Shown: positions 9,080-17,617 of the stretch, one piece after another | How the letters are laid out: the number at the start of each line of letters is the position of its first letter | Numbering within the stretch: the stretch's first letter is position 1 | Source: Paenarthrobacter nicotinovorans | GTDB lineage: Bacteria > Actinomycetota > Actinomycetes > Actinomycetales > Micrococcaceae | Direction: 5' to 3' | Assembly (NCBI RefSeq): GCF_007670255.1 | Contig: NZ_SZVS01000014.1 | Span: 1 to 64,000 of the forward strand | DNA length: 64,000 bases | The notes under the pieces: generated by a model | The model's database searches: none | What the model was told of the DNA's origin: nothing | The model's input: only the letters and a program-made list of their open reading frames with translations | Position numbers and translations under genes: made by a program

Positions 9080-10201
9080 CTAGGCGTGGACCGCCGTCGC
9101 GAGTTCCGTGAGTTCCACTGCGGCGGGTCGCGACGTGGTGCTCTTGATAGCCACGGCGTGCCCGCTCTTGGCTGATGCCAGTACCGATTCCATGACTTCC
9201 AGCGCGTGGAAGGCCAGCTGACCACCGGCCCGCGGCTCTTGCCCTGCAGGTGTCGCTGCGAGGTCGGCGATGCCGAAGCCGCGTCCTGAATCTTTGTAGC
9301 CTGCGGAGACCGGCAGGGTTTCCCAGTCCTCGGAGCCGAGGGCAAAGAGCTGGACATCCCCATCAAAATGGTTGGGATCCGGGACGATCAACGAGCCGTT
9401 TTCGCCGTGGATCTCGATGTTTGGACTCTTGGTCTTCACGGCGTCGAAACTCATGAAGAGCGTGGAGAGCGCGCCGGAGGCATGGACCAGGACTCCAGTG
9501 ACGTGTGAGTCGATGTCGACCGGCACGGTTTGCCCTTCGCGTGGCCCTGAGCCAATCGTGCGTTCGGAGCGTGTATGGCTCGCGGCGCCCACGACTGATA
9601 CGACCGGTCCCAGCAAGGTGACCAAGGCCGAGACGTAGTAAGGCCCCATGTCCAGGAGTGGACCACCGCCGGGCTGGTAGTAGAAGTCGGGGTTCGGGTG
9701 CCAGCGCTCATGTCCCGGGGTTGCCATGGTGGCTGTTGCCGATACCGGCGCCCCGATCAATCCGTCGTCGATCGCCTTCCTGGCTGTCTGGATGCCTGTG
9801 CCCAGCACAGTATCGGGTGCGCAGCCAACCACTACGCCTGCCGCGGCCGCCGCCTCGAGTACTTTCTTGGCCTCTTCCGTAGTAGCGGCGAGCGGTTTTT
9901 CGCCGTAGACGGATTTGCCGGCGGCGATCGCCTTGAGTGCAATCTCCGCATGGGCAGCCGGAATAGTCAGGTTGAGTACCAGTTCAACGTCGTCCGCGGC
10001 CAGGAGTTCGTCGACGCCCAAGGCCCGAACACCCTCATAGGAGTCGGCTACCGCTTGTGCCCGTGCGGGATCCAGGTCTGCCACAGCCACCAGGTTCACC
10101 GAATCCAGTCGTCGGAAGTTGGCCAGGTACTGGGCGATGATGGCGCCGCAGCCAATGATGCCCACATTCAGCGGCTTGGCGGGGGTCAGCGGGATGCCCA
10201 C
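9080..10201 (-). CDS. Gfo/Idh/MocA-family NAD(P)-dependent oxidoreductase
   Basis: About 373 residues from a GTG at 10199-10201, which overlaps the end of the ThuA gene; the open frame upstream runs through that gene and is not coding. The Rossmann fold is plain: NVGIIGCGAIIAQYLANF at the N-terminus, then EKPLAA with the conserved lysine. The C-terminal alpha/beta domain contains GGGPLLDMGPYYVSAL. These enzymes oxidise or reduce sugar hydroxyls. As the last gene of the sugar operon it could act on the transported sugar or its keto form; the ThuA neighbour suggests a ThuB-like 3-keto-sugar role. Confidence 0.88.
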   Translation of the reverse strand: MGIPLTPAKPLNVGIIGCGAIIAQYLANFRRLDSVNLVAVADLDPARAQAVADSYEGVRALGVDELLAADDVELVLNLTIPAAHAEIALKAIAAGKSVYGEKPLAATTEEAKKVLEAAAAAGVVVGCAPDTVLGTGIQTARKAIDDGLIGAPVSATATMATPGHERWHPNPDFYYQPGGGPLLDMGPYYVSALVTLLGPVVSVVGAASHTRSERTIGSGPREGQTVPVDIDSHVTGVLVHASGALSTLFMSFDAVKTKSPNIEIHGENGSLIVPDPNHFDGDVQLFALGSEDWETLPVSAGYKDSGRGFGIADLAATPAGQEPRAGGQLAFHALEVMESVLASAKSGHAVAIKSTTSRPAAVELTELATAVHA

Positions 10202-10887
10202 AGCATGCCCCTTTCGATGATGGTGCGCACATTGTTGTCTTGGAGGATCTCCACCCGGTGGCCGGGGGTGCAGACAAAGATCTTGCCCTTGCCCCATTGG
10301 CGGGTCCAGATTGCCGGTGAGGTCACTTCGCGGTGCCACGGATCCCACTCACGTACCTTTTGGGTAGTGGTGGCCAGGACATCGATGTAATCGTCGCTCA
10401 GAACCCAGTACTGCTCCGTGACCAGGTCAAAGTCGCCGATTCCCTGCGTAATGGGGTGCTCGGCGGCAGCAGGCAGCATGTTCACGGTGTAGGGAACATA
10501 GTTGTCCGACTGTTCGCCAGTCTGCTCGTCCACGTGCTTGCCCGGGTGGCAGGCGAACTGTCCGCCGACCAGGTGGAGGTAGTCGGAAGTGTTGCGGTAG
10601 GAATCGGCGATGCCGCCGTGCCAGCCCGCAAGCCCCGTGCCGTTCTCGACGGCGGTCCGCAAACCTTGGAACTCATCCTTTTCGATGGTGGACATGGTCA
10701 TGCACTGCACTATCAGATCCACCCCTGCCATGTACTCGGCATCTGCGTAGATCTTGGGGGATTCCTCGACGCGGACGTCATAGCCGTTTTCCCGCAAATA
10801 CGGGATGAAGAGCTCGGTGGCCTCAATCGGCTGGTGTCCATCCCAGCCGCCGCGGACCACCAACGCGGTCTTGTTATTGCTTGTCAT
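10186..10887 (-). CDS. ThuA-domain protein (trehalose-utilization type)
   Basis: 233 residues with the ThuA class I glutamine amidotransferase-like fold: ALVVRGGWDGHQP at the start, DLIVQCMTMSTI, then GTGLAGWHGGIADSYR and the VGGQFACHPG segment. ThuA/ThuB pairs are tied to disaccharide breakdown through 3-keto intermediates, and this gene sits directly before a Gfo/Idh dehydrogenase. The catalytic role of ThuA-domain proteins is not firmly settled, so only the domain is certain. Confidence 0.85.
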   Translation of the reverse strand: MTSNNKTALVVRGGWDGHQPIEATELFIPYLRENGYDVRVEESPKIYADAEYMAGVDLIVQCMTMSTIEKDEFQGLRTAVENGTGLAGWHGGIADSYRNTSDYLHLVGGQFACHPGKHVDEQTGEQSDNYVPYTVNMLPAAAEHPITQGIGDFDLVTEQYWVLSDDYIDVLATTTQKVREWDPWHREVTSPAIWTRQWGKGKIFVCTPGHRVEILQDNNVRTIIERGMLWASR

Positions 10888-10934
10888 GGTTTCCTTCGTG
10901 TCGGGGCGTTGTCGTTCGAGTCGGGTTGGAGTGT

Positions 10935-11939
10935 TCAGCGTGTTGCAAAAGCCGCGTCAAAGGCAGCGGCCGGGGGACGGATGGCGGCCAGTTCACGGAC
11001 CATTCGAAGAGCCTGGGGAGCTCCCACCAGCCGGTCCATGCCGGCATCCTCCCACTCGATGCTGGTCGGTCCGTCGTATCCAACGGCGTTGAGGGTGCGG
11101 AAAATCGGTTCCCAGTTCACGTCGCCGTGCCCGGCAGTGACGAAGTCCCAACCGCGGCGGGGATCGGCCCATGGCAGGTGGGAACCGAGGCGTCCATTCC
11201 GTCCATTGAGTTGCCGGACGGATTCCTTGACATGGACGTGGAAGATCTTTTCGGCGAAGTCCTGCAGGAACATCACCGGGTCCAGGTCCTGCCAGATGAA
11301 GTGCGACGGGTCGAAGTTCAGGCCGAAACTATCGCGCGGCCCTATGGCTTCGAGGGTGCGCTTGGCCGTCCAGTAGTCGTAGGCGATCTCTGACGGGTGG
11401 ACCTCCAAGGCAAAACGGACGCCGACTTCGTCAAAGACATCCAAAATCGGGTTCCATCGTTCGGCGAAGTCCTGGTAGCCGCGCTCGATCATGGCCTCCG
11501 AAGCGGGTGGGAACATGGCCACGCACTTCCAGATGGATGAGCCGGTGAATCCGGTGACTGTCTTGACCCCCAGCTTCGCCGCCGCGCGGGCAGTGGTTTT
11601 CATCGCCCCTGCCGCACGTTGGCGCACGCCTTCGGGATCGCCGTCGCCCCAGACCTCGGGGGAGAGGATGTCCCGGTGCCGCTCGTCGATGGGGTCATCG
11701 CAGACCGCCTGGCCCGTTAGGTGGTTGGCGATGGCGTGGACCTTGAGGTGATGCTTGTCCAGGATGTCCAGCTTGCTCTGAAGGTAGGCGTCGTCCTCCA
11801 CCACACGCTGGGGATCCAAGTGGTCGCCCCAGCAGGCGATTTCCAGGCCGTCAAAGCCCCATTCGCCTGCGAGCCGCGCCACTTCTTCGAAGGGCAGGTC
11901 GGCCCACTGGCCGGTGAAGAGGGTGATGGGTCGGGTCAT
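10935..11939 (-). CDS. Sugar phosphate isomerase/epimerase-like TIM-barrel protein
   Basis: 334 residues of the xylose-isomerase-like TIM-barrel (AP endonuclease 2) family. Visible segments are [60 protein letters not shown] and HVHVKE, which carry the His, Glu and Asp metal ligands. The start overlaps the previous gene by four bases. In this setting it could isomerise a sugar or eliminate the aglycone from a 3-keto-glycoside, as related enzymes do in glycoside catabolism; that is inference. Confidence 0.85.
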   Translation of the reverse strand: MTRPITLFTGQWADLPFEEVARLAGEWGFDGLEIACWGDHLDPQRVVEDDAYLQSKLDILDKHHLKVHAIANHLTGQAVCDDPIDERHRDILSPEVWGDGDPEGVRQRAAGAMKTTARAAAKLGVKTVTGFTGSSIWKCVAMFPPASEAMIERGYQDFAERWNPILDVFDEVGVRFALEVHPSEIAYDYWTAKRTLEAIGPRDSFGLNFDPSHFIWQDLDPVMFLQDFAEKIFHVHVKESVRQLNGRNGRLGSHLPWADPRRGWDFVTAGHGDVNWEPIFRTLNAVGYDGPTSIEWEDAGMDRLVGAPQALRMVRELAAIRPPAAAFDAAFATR

Positions 11940-13123
11940 GATGGTTCCTTTTCGACGTTTTCCCAGCGGCTGGAGTTGTTTGCACTGGCCTCGACGGCGG
12001 CCAGTACTTTTTGCACTTGCAACGCATCAGCGAACGACGGCGTGGGCTGCTCGCCTGCGCCGATGGCATTGACGAGATCCACCACCTGGTGCGTGAATCC
12101 GTGCTCGTAGCCAAGGCCATGTCCTGTCGGCCACCAGTTGGCGGTATAGGGATGGGAGGGTTCCGTGACCATGATCTTCCGGAAGCCGGCGTCCGGTTCC
12201 AGTGCGGAATCGTAGAACTGGAGCGAGTTCATATCCTCAAAGTCGAACGCCAGAGAACCCTTGGTCCCGTTGAGCTCAAGGCGCATCGCATTCTTGCGTC
12301 CGAGAGCAAAGCGGGTGGCTTCGAAGATTCCAACAGCGCCGGTCCCAAAACGTGCCGTGAACAGCGCTGCATCATCCACGGTGACTGGGCCACGGGGTCC
12401 GTCAGAACCGCCGTGTCCGCCGAGCCCCACGAAATCCCCACCGATCGGGCGTTCCTTCACGAACGTCTCCAGCAGCGCTGAGACACCGGTGATGTTCAGT
12501 CCTGTGATCCACTGTGCGGCATCGATGCTGTGTGCGCCGATGTCGCCCAGTGAGCCTGAGCCGGACTTGGATTTGTCCAGCCGCCAGGTCAGGGGAGCAT
12601 CGGCGTCGCTGAGCCAGTCCTGAAGGTACTGGGCACGGACGTGGCGGATCCCGCCCAGCCGGCCTTCTTCCACCATTCGTTTCGCAAGGGCCAGGGCAGG
12701 GGTACGACGGTAGCTGAAGCCGCACATGGACAGGACTCCGCGCTCGGCCGCTGACTTGGCAACGGCTGTCATCTTGGCGGCCTCCTCCACGGAGTTGGCC
12801 AACGGCTTCTCGCACAGCACATGCTTGCCTGCTTCCAGGGCAGCGATGGCAATTTCCGCGTGCGTGTTGCCCGGTGTGCAGATGTCGATCAGGTCGATGT
12901 CGTCACGCTCGATCAACCGCCGCCAGTCCGTTTCAGTCGATGCCCAGCCGTATTTCGCGGCCGCTGCCTTGACACCGTCCGGGTTCCGGCCGGCCACGGC
13001 AGTGAGCTCGGGTGCCAGTGGCAAATCAAAGAAGCGTGGTGCCGTGCGCCAGGCGTGGGAGTGCGCGGCGCCCATGAACGCGTAGCCCACCATTCCGACG
13101 CGAAGTGGTTTTGCGTGTGTCAC
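11936..13123 (-). CDS. Gfo/Idh/MocA-family oxidoreductase
   Basis: 395 residues, a second dehydrogenase of the operon and distinct from the one at 9080. The dinucleotide-binding stretch [17 protein letters not shown] is at the N-terminus. [19 protein letters not shown] and [12 protein letters not shown] with the catalytic lysine follow, then [16 protein letters not shown] in the C-terminal domain with the usual Asp-x-x-x-His pair. Its stop overlaps the isomerase start. It probably performs the first oxidation of the imported sugar, but the substrate cannot be read from sequence. Confidence 0.9.
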   Translation of the reverse strand: MTHAKPLRVGMVGYAFMGAAHSHAWRTAPRFFDLPLAPELTAVAGRNPDGVKAAAAKYGWASTETDWRRLIERDDIDLIDICTPGNTHAEIAIAALEAGKHVLCEKPLANSVEEAAKMTAVAKSAAERGVLSMCGFSYRRTPALALAKRMVEEGRLGGIRHVRAQYLQDWLSDADAPLTWRLDKSKSGSGSLGDIGAHSIDAAQWITGLNITGVSALLETFVKERPIGGDFVGLGGHGGSDGPRGPVTVDDAALFTARFGTGAVGIFEATRFALGRKNAMRLELNGTKGSLAFDFEDMNSLQFYDSALEPDAGFRKIMVTEPSHPYTANWWPTGHGLGYEHGFTHQVVDLVNAIGAGEQPTPSFADALQVQKVLAAVEASANNSSRWENVEKEPS

Positions 13124-13136
13124 AGCAGAGACCTTT

Positions 13137-14042
13137 CTACTTGCTGAAGCCGGCTGTCAGGCCGCTCACCAGCTGGCGGCGTCCAAGAACGTAAATCACC
13201 AGGATGGGCAGCGTGCTTAGTACCACTGAGGCAAGGACAGCAGGGATATTGACGCTGAACTCGCCCTGGAAGGTCCACAACCCCAAGGGCAGGACGCGCA
13301 GCCCAGGGCTTTGGGTGAGCACCAGCGGGAGGAGGAAGCCGTTCCAGACGTGAAGGCCGTTGTAGATCGCCACTGTAACGATCGCCGGCTTGGTCAGTGG
13401 AAGGGCCAAACGCCACATGGTCTGCCACTCGGTGCAGCCGTCCAGGCGCATCGATTCGAAGAGTTCGTTCGGGACGTCGCGGATGAAGTTGGACAGGATC
13501 AGGACCGTCAGCGGTATGGCGAACGCAATGGACGGAAGCATGATGGCCAAGAGGCTGTCGTAGAGGTTCAGGCGGATGATCATGAGGTAGATCGGAATGA
13601 TCGTTGCCTGCAGCGGAATTGCCAGGCCCATGAGGAACAGGCCGTTCACGAACTTCAGGTATCTTCCGTGTCCACGCACGATCGCGAAGGCGGCCATGAA
13701 GGCAATCAGGACCGTTGGGACCACGGAGCCCAGCGTCACGATGACACTGTTCATGAAGTAGGTGGAGAAGTTGGCCTCAAGGACCATTTGGTAATTCTCC
13801 AGCGTAGGAGCCGTCGGCGGGGCCAGCGGATTCTGACCGAAGTATCCCTCGGAAGTCTTCAGGCTGGTGATGACGATGTAATAGACGGGAATGATGATGA
13901 TGGCGAGCCATATCCAGCCACCGAGGCCGCCGGGGATATTGAGCCGTCTGATCCGTGTGCCGAGGCCTTGCTTGGACCTTGCAGGTTGGGCAGCTGACGC
14001 GCGCGTTCCAGGTTTCGAATCACTCTTGAGGACAGTACTCAC
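13137..14042 (-). CDS. Carbohydrate ABC transporter permease, MalG-like
   Basis: 301 residues with a roughly 45-residue basic cytoplasmic N-terminus and about six hydrophobic segments, the first being IWLAIIIIPVYYIVITSLK. The EAA-like loop that contacts the ATPase is visible as ESMRLDGCTEWQTMWRLALP. This is a CUT1-family permease pairing with the gene at 14044. The next gene starts 13 bases downstream. Confidence 0.92.
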   Translation of the reverse strand: MSTVLKSDSKPGTRASAAQPARSKQGLGTRIRRLNIPGGLGGWIWLAIIIIPVYYIVITSLKTSEGYFGQNPLAPPTAPTLENYQMVLEANFSTYFMNSVIVTLGSVVPTVLIAFMAAFAIVRGHGRYLKFVNGLFLMGLAIPLQATIIPIYLMIIRLNLYDSLLAIMLPSIAFAIPLTVLILSNFIRDVPNELFESMRLDGCTEWQTMWRLALPLTKPAIVTVAIYNGLHVWNGFLLPLVLTQSPGLRVLPLGLWTFQGEFSVNIPAVLASVVLSTLPILVIYVLGRRQLVSGLTAGFSK

Positions 14043-14043
14043 G

Positions 14044-14973
14044 TTACATACCTTCCAATTGGCTGCCCTGTTTGTCCTTGCCCCCGAGGCGTTGGAGGAA
14101 CAAAGCCAGCGCCAGGCCTATGACGACGAGAATCACCGCGATGACGCTGGCAGGACCCATGAGATTGGCCCGGAAGCCGCGCAAATACATGTCCAGTGCC
14201 AGGATGCGGGTGGAGTTGCCCGGACCGCCGCCCGTGAGGACAAAGATGAGGTCGAAGTAGGTCAGCGACCCAACGACCATCAGCGTTGAGGACGTGATGA
14301 TGGTGTATTTCAGCTGCGGGAGGGTGATGTGGAAGAACTGCTTAATGGTTCCCGCGCCGTCGATCTGGGCCGCTTCGTAGAGCGACTTGGGGATTTGTCG
14401 GACGCCACCTTGGTAGATCAGCGTGTGGAATGGCACGAACTGCCACGCAATCACGAAAATGACCAAGGAAAGGGCGAGCTGGGGGACGCCCAACCAGTCC
14501 TGGGCGAGGAACGGAAGGCCCAGGCCCATGGCCAGTCCGAAGTTCGGATCGAGAAGGGCTTTGTAGGCGATGGCGACAGCAGCCGAGGAGAGCAGCAGCG
14601 GCAGGAAGTACAGCACGGCCAGGACTGCCCTGTAACGCTGGGTTCCAGCGGTGAAGACGCCCAGCAAGAGGCTGATGGGAGTCTGGACGAGCCAGGAAAC
14701 GATCATGATCATGAACGTCAGGCCCAGGGAGTTGTAGAGCTCGGGGTCGGACAACACCGACGTCCAGTTCTCCATTCCCGCGGCGCCGATCGCGCCGATC
14801 CCGTCCCAGTTGGCAAAACTCAGGATCAGCACCCCGGCCAAGGGTACGACTGCGAAGACGACGAAGAAGAACAGAGCCGGAACGGTCAGCCAGGGAAGCG
14901 CAGACTTACGCTCTGCCGGTCCCTGGGTCCGCTGCCTGCTTGAGGGAGCCCGGTGCGAAGTTATTGCGCTCAT
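14044..14973 (-). CDS. Carbohydrate ABC transporter permease, MalF-like
   Basis: 309 residues with about six membrane segments; the first begins LPWLTVPALFFFVVFAVVP. The EAA motif YEAAQIDGAGTIKQFFHITL lies in the last third. Its start overlaps the end of the binding-protein gene by four bases and one base separates it from the second permease, so the three transport genes form one translational unit. No ATPase gene is nearby. Confidence 0.92.
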   Translation of the reverse strand: MSAITSHRAPSSRQRTQGPAERKSALPWLTVPALFFFVVFAVVPLAGVLILSFANWDGIGAIGAAGMENWTSVLSDPELYNSLGLTFMIMIVSWLVQTPISLLLGVFTAGTQRYRAVLAVLYFLPLLLSSAAVAIAYKALLDPNFGLAMGLGLPFLAQDWLGVPQLALSLVIFVIAWQFVPFHTLIYQGGVRQIPKSLYEAAQIDGAGTIKQFFHITLPQLKYTIITSSTLMVVGSLTYFDLIFVLTGGGPGNSTRILALDMYLRGFRANLMGPASVIAVILVVIGLALALFLQRLGGKDKQGSQLEGM

Positions 14974-16298
14974 TTGCCCAGGGTGGCATTCATGTTCTCG
15001 GCAAACTGCTGCGGCGTGATCGACTTCAGGAAGAGCTGGTCAATGTTGTTCAGCAGGGCTTCGGCGGCCGTCGGGCTGAGGGCCTGGTCCCACGACTGCT
15101 GGAAGCTGGGGGCGTCCTTGCCCAAGGCATAAACGAAATTCAGGAAGTCCTTGTCCGGTGAGGAGGCCAGCTTGTCTTCAATGCCGTTGACGATCGGAAC
15201 CGAGCCGGAGTTGATGTATGCATCGATGACGGTGTCGGTCATGATGCCATCCTTGAAGAACTTCTTCGCGGTCTCCTTCTCCTTGTCCGTGGCCTTGGAG
15301 GAGATCGACATGTACTGGGCCGGGTTGCCGACACCATTCTTGGGGTCGCCCTTGCCGCCGGCGACGGTGGGGAAGTTGACGAAGCCGAGTTTGCCGTTCT
15401 GGACGAAGTTCTGCCCGTCCTTCTTCATGGCACCGTAGGTCCAGGAACCCTGCAGCATCATGGCTGCCTTGCCCGTGAAGAGCAATGCCTGGTCGGCCTT
15501 GGAATCTGCAGTGATGGAAGAGAAGCCCTTGATGAAGCCGTCCGCGGAAACCAGCTCCTGGATCTTGGTGCCCGTCTCGATGACGGCCGGATCCATCCAG
15601 GCATTGGGCTTGCCCTCGAAGATTGCGTTGAAAACTTCGGGTCCGCCGATGCGGTCCAGAAGGTATTCAAGCCACATCATGGAGGTCCACCGGGACTGGC
15701 CGCCCAGGGACAAGGGGGCGACGCCCATGTCGTTGAAGGTCTTGACCAGGGACATCAGCTCGTCCCAGGTCTTGGGCGGCTGGACTCCGGCTTTGTCGAA
15801 GAGTTCCTTGTTGTAGAACAGGACGATCGGTGCGACGTACTGGTTGGGAAGGGCATAGATCTTGCCGTTGACCGTTGCTGCCCCGAAGGATGCGGGGAAG
15901 AACTTCTTTTTGAGGTCCGGGTTGGAGTCGAACCAGCTGGTCAGGTCTTCCACCTGGTTGGCCTCGGCATAGGTCTTCAAGCCACCGCCACCCCAGCCGT
16001 AGATGATGGTGGGAGCTTGCCCGGCGCCGATGGCGGTCTTGATCTTGGTCTTGAACGCATCGTTCTGGAAGTACGTTACGGCGATCTTGTCATTGGGGTT
16101 CGCCGACCCGAAGGCGTCCACGGCTTTCTGGATGGTGGTCTGGTTTGGCTCACCCGAAAGGAACCACATGCTTGCTCCGCCTCCGCTGGCACCACCACCT
16201 GGACCGGACGTGCCGCAGGCGCTCGTTGCCATGACGGCGAAGGGAGTAACAGCCGCGAGGGCCAGGAAGGAACGCCGGGTTGATTGGAACTGCTTCAT
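14970..16298 (-). CDS. Sugar ABC transporter substrate-binding lipoprotein
   Basis: 442 residues from ATG 16296-16298, with GGAG about eight bases upstream; the longer frame runs into the control region and is not used. The signal peptide has a twin-arginine-like STRRSFLALAAV and a lipobox ending TSAC, then a Gly/Ser linker, so it is probably a Tat-exported lipoprotein. The mature part is a family 1 extracellular solute-binding protein (IKTAIGAGQAPTIIYGW, LPNQYVAPIVLFYNKELFDK, FTGKAAMMLQGSWTYGAM). It delivers sugar to the permeases at 13137 and 14044. Confidence 0.92.
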   Translation of the reverse strand: MKQFQSTRRSFLALAAVTPFAVMATSACGTSGPGGGASGGGASMWFLSGEPNQTTIQKAVDAFGSANPNDKIAVTYFQNDAFKTKIKTAIGAGQAPTIIYGWGGGGLKTYAEANQVEDLTSWFDSNPDLKKKFFPASFGAATVNGKIYALPNQYVAPIVLFYNKELFDKAGVQPPKTWDELMSLVKTFNDMGVAPLSLGGQSRWTSMMWLEYLLDRIGGPEVFNAIFEGKPNAWMDPAVIETGTKIQELVSADGFIKGFSSITADSKADQALLFTGKAAMMLQGSWTYGAMKKDGQNFVQNGKLGFVNFPTVAGGKGDPKNGVGNPAQYMSISSKATDKEKETAKKFFKDGIMTDTVIDAYINSGSVPIVNGIEDKLASSPDKDFLNFVYALGKDAPSFQQSWDQALSPTAAEALLNNIDQLFLKSITPQQFAENMNATLGK

Positions 16299-16376
16299 TG
16301 CTTCTCCAGGGGTAGTCGCATCATCGAGCAAGCCTTGGTGCTTACTGCCGAAAAAGAGTGACAGGCTTCGAAATTT

Positions 16377-16392
16377 CTCGAAATATTTCGAG
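16377..16392. promoter_or_regulatory. Perfect 16-bp palindrome, candidate LacI-family operator (transport operon side)
   Basis: The site reads CTCGAAATATTTCGAG, a perfect palindrome with core TCGAAA-N2-TTTCGA, about 80 bases upstream of the binding-protein start. A partly matching half-site (TCGAAA at 16368) lies 10 bp to the left. The same core recurs at 16512, in front of the divergent repressor gene. Confidence 0.7.
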
Positions 16393-16511
16393 ACCATGAT
16401 TTAGGTCACGGTCTAAACTAAAGCCTCTGTTACGGTCCGTCAAGAGTGTTGTCGCGGCAGTTTGGTCGGCGTTTGCGTAAGGCTGGGAACCCATCCATAC
16501 TGAATTGCACA

Positions 16512-16525
16512 TCGAAAGATTTCGA
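16512..16525. promoter_or_regulatory. TCGAAA-N2-TTTCGA palindrome, candidate LacI-family operator (repressor side)
   Basis: The site reads TCGAAAGATTTCGA with perfect 6-bp arms, 12 bases before the repressor ATG. It lies just downstream of a possible promoter (TTTGCG, 18 bases, CATACT ending near 16501), a good position for autorepression. Confidence 0.68.
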
Positions 16526-16537
16526 AAGTTGGGGACC

Positions 16538-17602
16538 ATGGTTCGAGAAGTCCGTCCGCCCAAGTTGACCTTGGCCGCCGTCGCCAAGGAAGTGGGCGTT
16601 TCAGCCCCGACGGTATCCAAGGTGGTCAACGGCCGGCAGGATGTCGCTGAGGAAACCAGGAACCGCGTTCTCGCCGCATTGCAGAGGACCGGCTACAGGT
16701 CCCCGCTCCAACGGAAGAGCCCTCCTGCGCAGCAGGCTGTGGAGGTGGTCTTCGACTCCCTCAACTCCGCCTATTCCGTGGAAGTGCTGAACGGAATCCT
16801 CGAGCAGGCCGCGGCCTCGGACATGGAGGTCATCCTCTCTGTCACCAGCCGGCAAACGGGCTCGCCGTTGGGCCCGGAAGAGCGCGCCCAGCGCTTGCTC
16901 GACGAAGGCCGCAGCGGCATGATCGTCGTTACGTCAGCTTTTGGTTCGGGGCAACTGGAGGCGTTCCAGCGTCGCAGGATACCGGTTGTGGTGGTCGACC
17001 CGCTCAACCCGCCGCCGGGAGACGTGTTCAGTGTTGGAGCCAGCAACTGGGCCGGCGGAAAGGCCGCAGCCACGCACCTGCTTGACCTTGGACACCGCCG
17101 CATCGCCTATATCGGGGGGCCGGCTGGTGCCGAGTGCAGCCAGGCCCGCTTGCACGGTTACATGGCCGCGCTGATGGCGGTGGGGGTACCTGTCGTGGAG
17201 GAGTACATTTCAGCAGGCCCCTTCCGGTCCACGAACGGAGTTGCTGCAATGAAGTCACTCCTGGCCTTGGAGGAACCGCCCACGGCAATCTTCGCGGGCA
17301 GCGACAGCATCGCCCTTGGCGTGCTGGCTGAGGCCAGGCGGCAGAACATCCGGATCCCCGAGGACATGAGCCTTGTCGGCTTCGATGGCACGCCGCAAGC
17401 GGAAGAGTCGCTCCCGCCGCTGACCTCTGTGTCCCAACCTCTGCAGGACATGGGCCGGTCGGCGCTCAACTTCATCCTCCGCCAGAGGAGCGGCGAGGAA
17501 ATCGACTCCCGCCGGGTCGAACTGGCCACGCACCTGGTTGTCCGCGAGTCCACCGCGGCCCCGCGCGGGCTGGGCACTTCGCCGGCAAAAGTGGGCAGTT
17601 AA
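16538..17602 (+). CDS. LacI-family transcriptional repressor
   Basis: 354 residues from ATG 16538; a TTG at 16505 would read through the operator and is less likely. The helix-turn-helix and hinge are LTLAAVAKEVGVSAPTVSKV then VNGRQDVAEETRNRVLAALQ. The rest is a periplasmic-binding-protein-like effector domain with HLLDLGHRRIAYIGGP, AIFAGSDSIALGVL and SLVGFDGTPQAEE. It is transcribed divergently from the sugar operon and flanked by two matching palindromes, so it most likely represses that operon and itself until the sugar binds. Confidence 0.92.
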   Translation: MVREVRPPKLTLAAVAKEVGVSAPTVSKVVNGRQDVAEETRNRVLAALQRTGYRSPLQRKSPPAQQAVEVVFDSLNSAYSVEVLNGILEQAAASDMEVILSVTSRQTGSPLGPEERAQRLLDEGRSGMIVVTSAFGSGQLEAFQRRRIPVVVVDPLNPPPGDVFSVGASNWAGGKAAATHLLDLGHRRIAYIGGPAGAECSQARLHGYMAALMAVGVPVVEEYISAGPFRSTNGVAAMKSLLALEEPPTAIFAGSDSIALGVLAEARRQNIRIPEDMSLVGFDGTPQAEESLPPLTSVSQPLQDMGRSALNFILRQRSGEEIDSRRVELATHLVVRESTAAPRGLGTSPAKVGS

Positions 17603-17617
17603 AGGGCTAGTGGGTCG

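Noticed and set aside
17580-17617. Possible terminator after the LacI gene
   Set aside because: Only a weak, mismatched pairing could be drawn; the resemblance to the citE end is limited to the shared last codons Val-Gly-Ser-stop.
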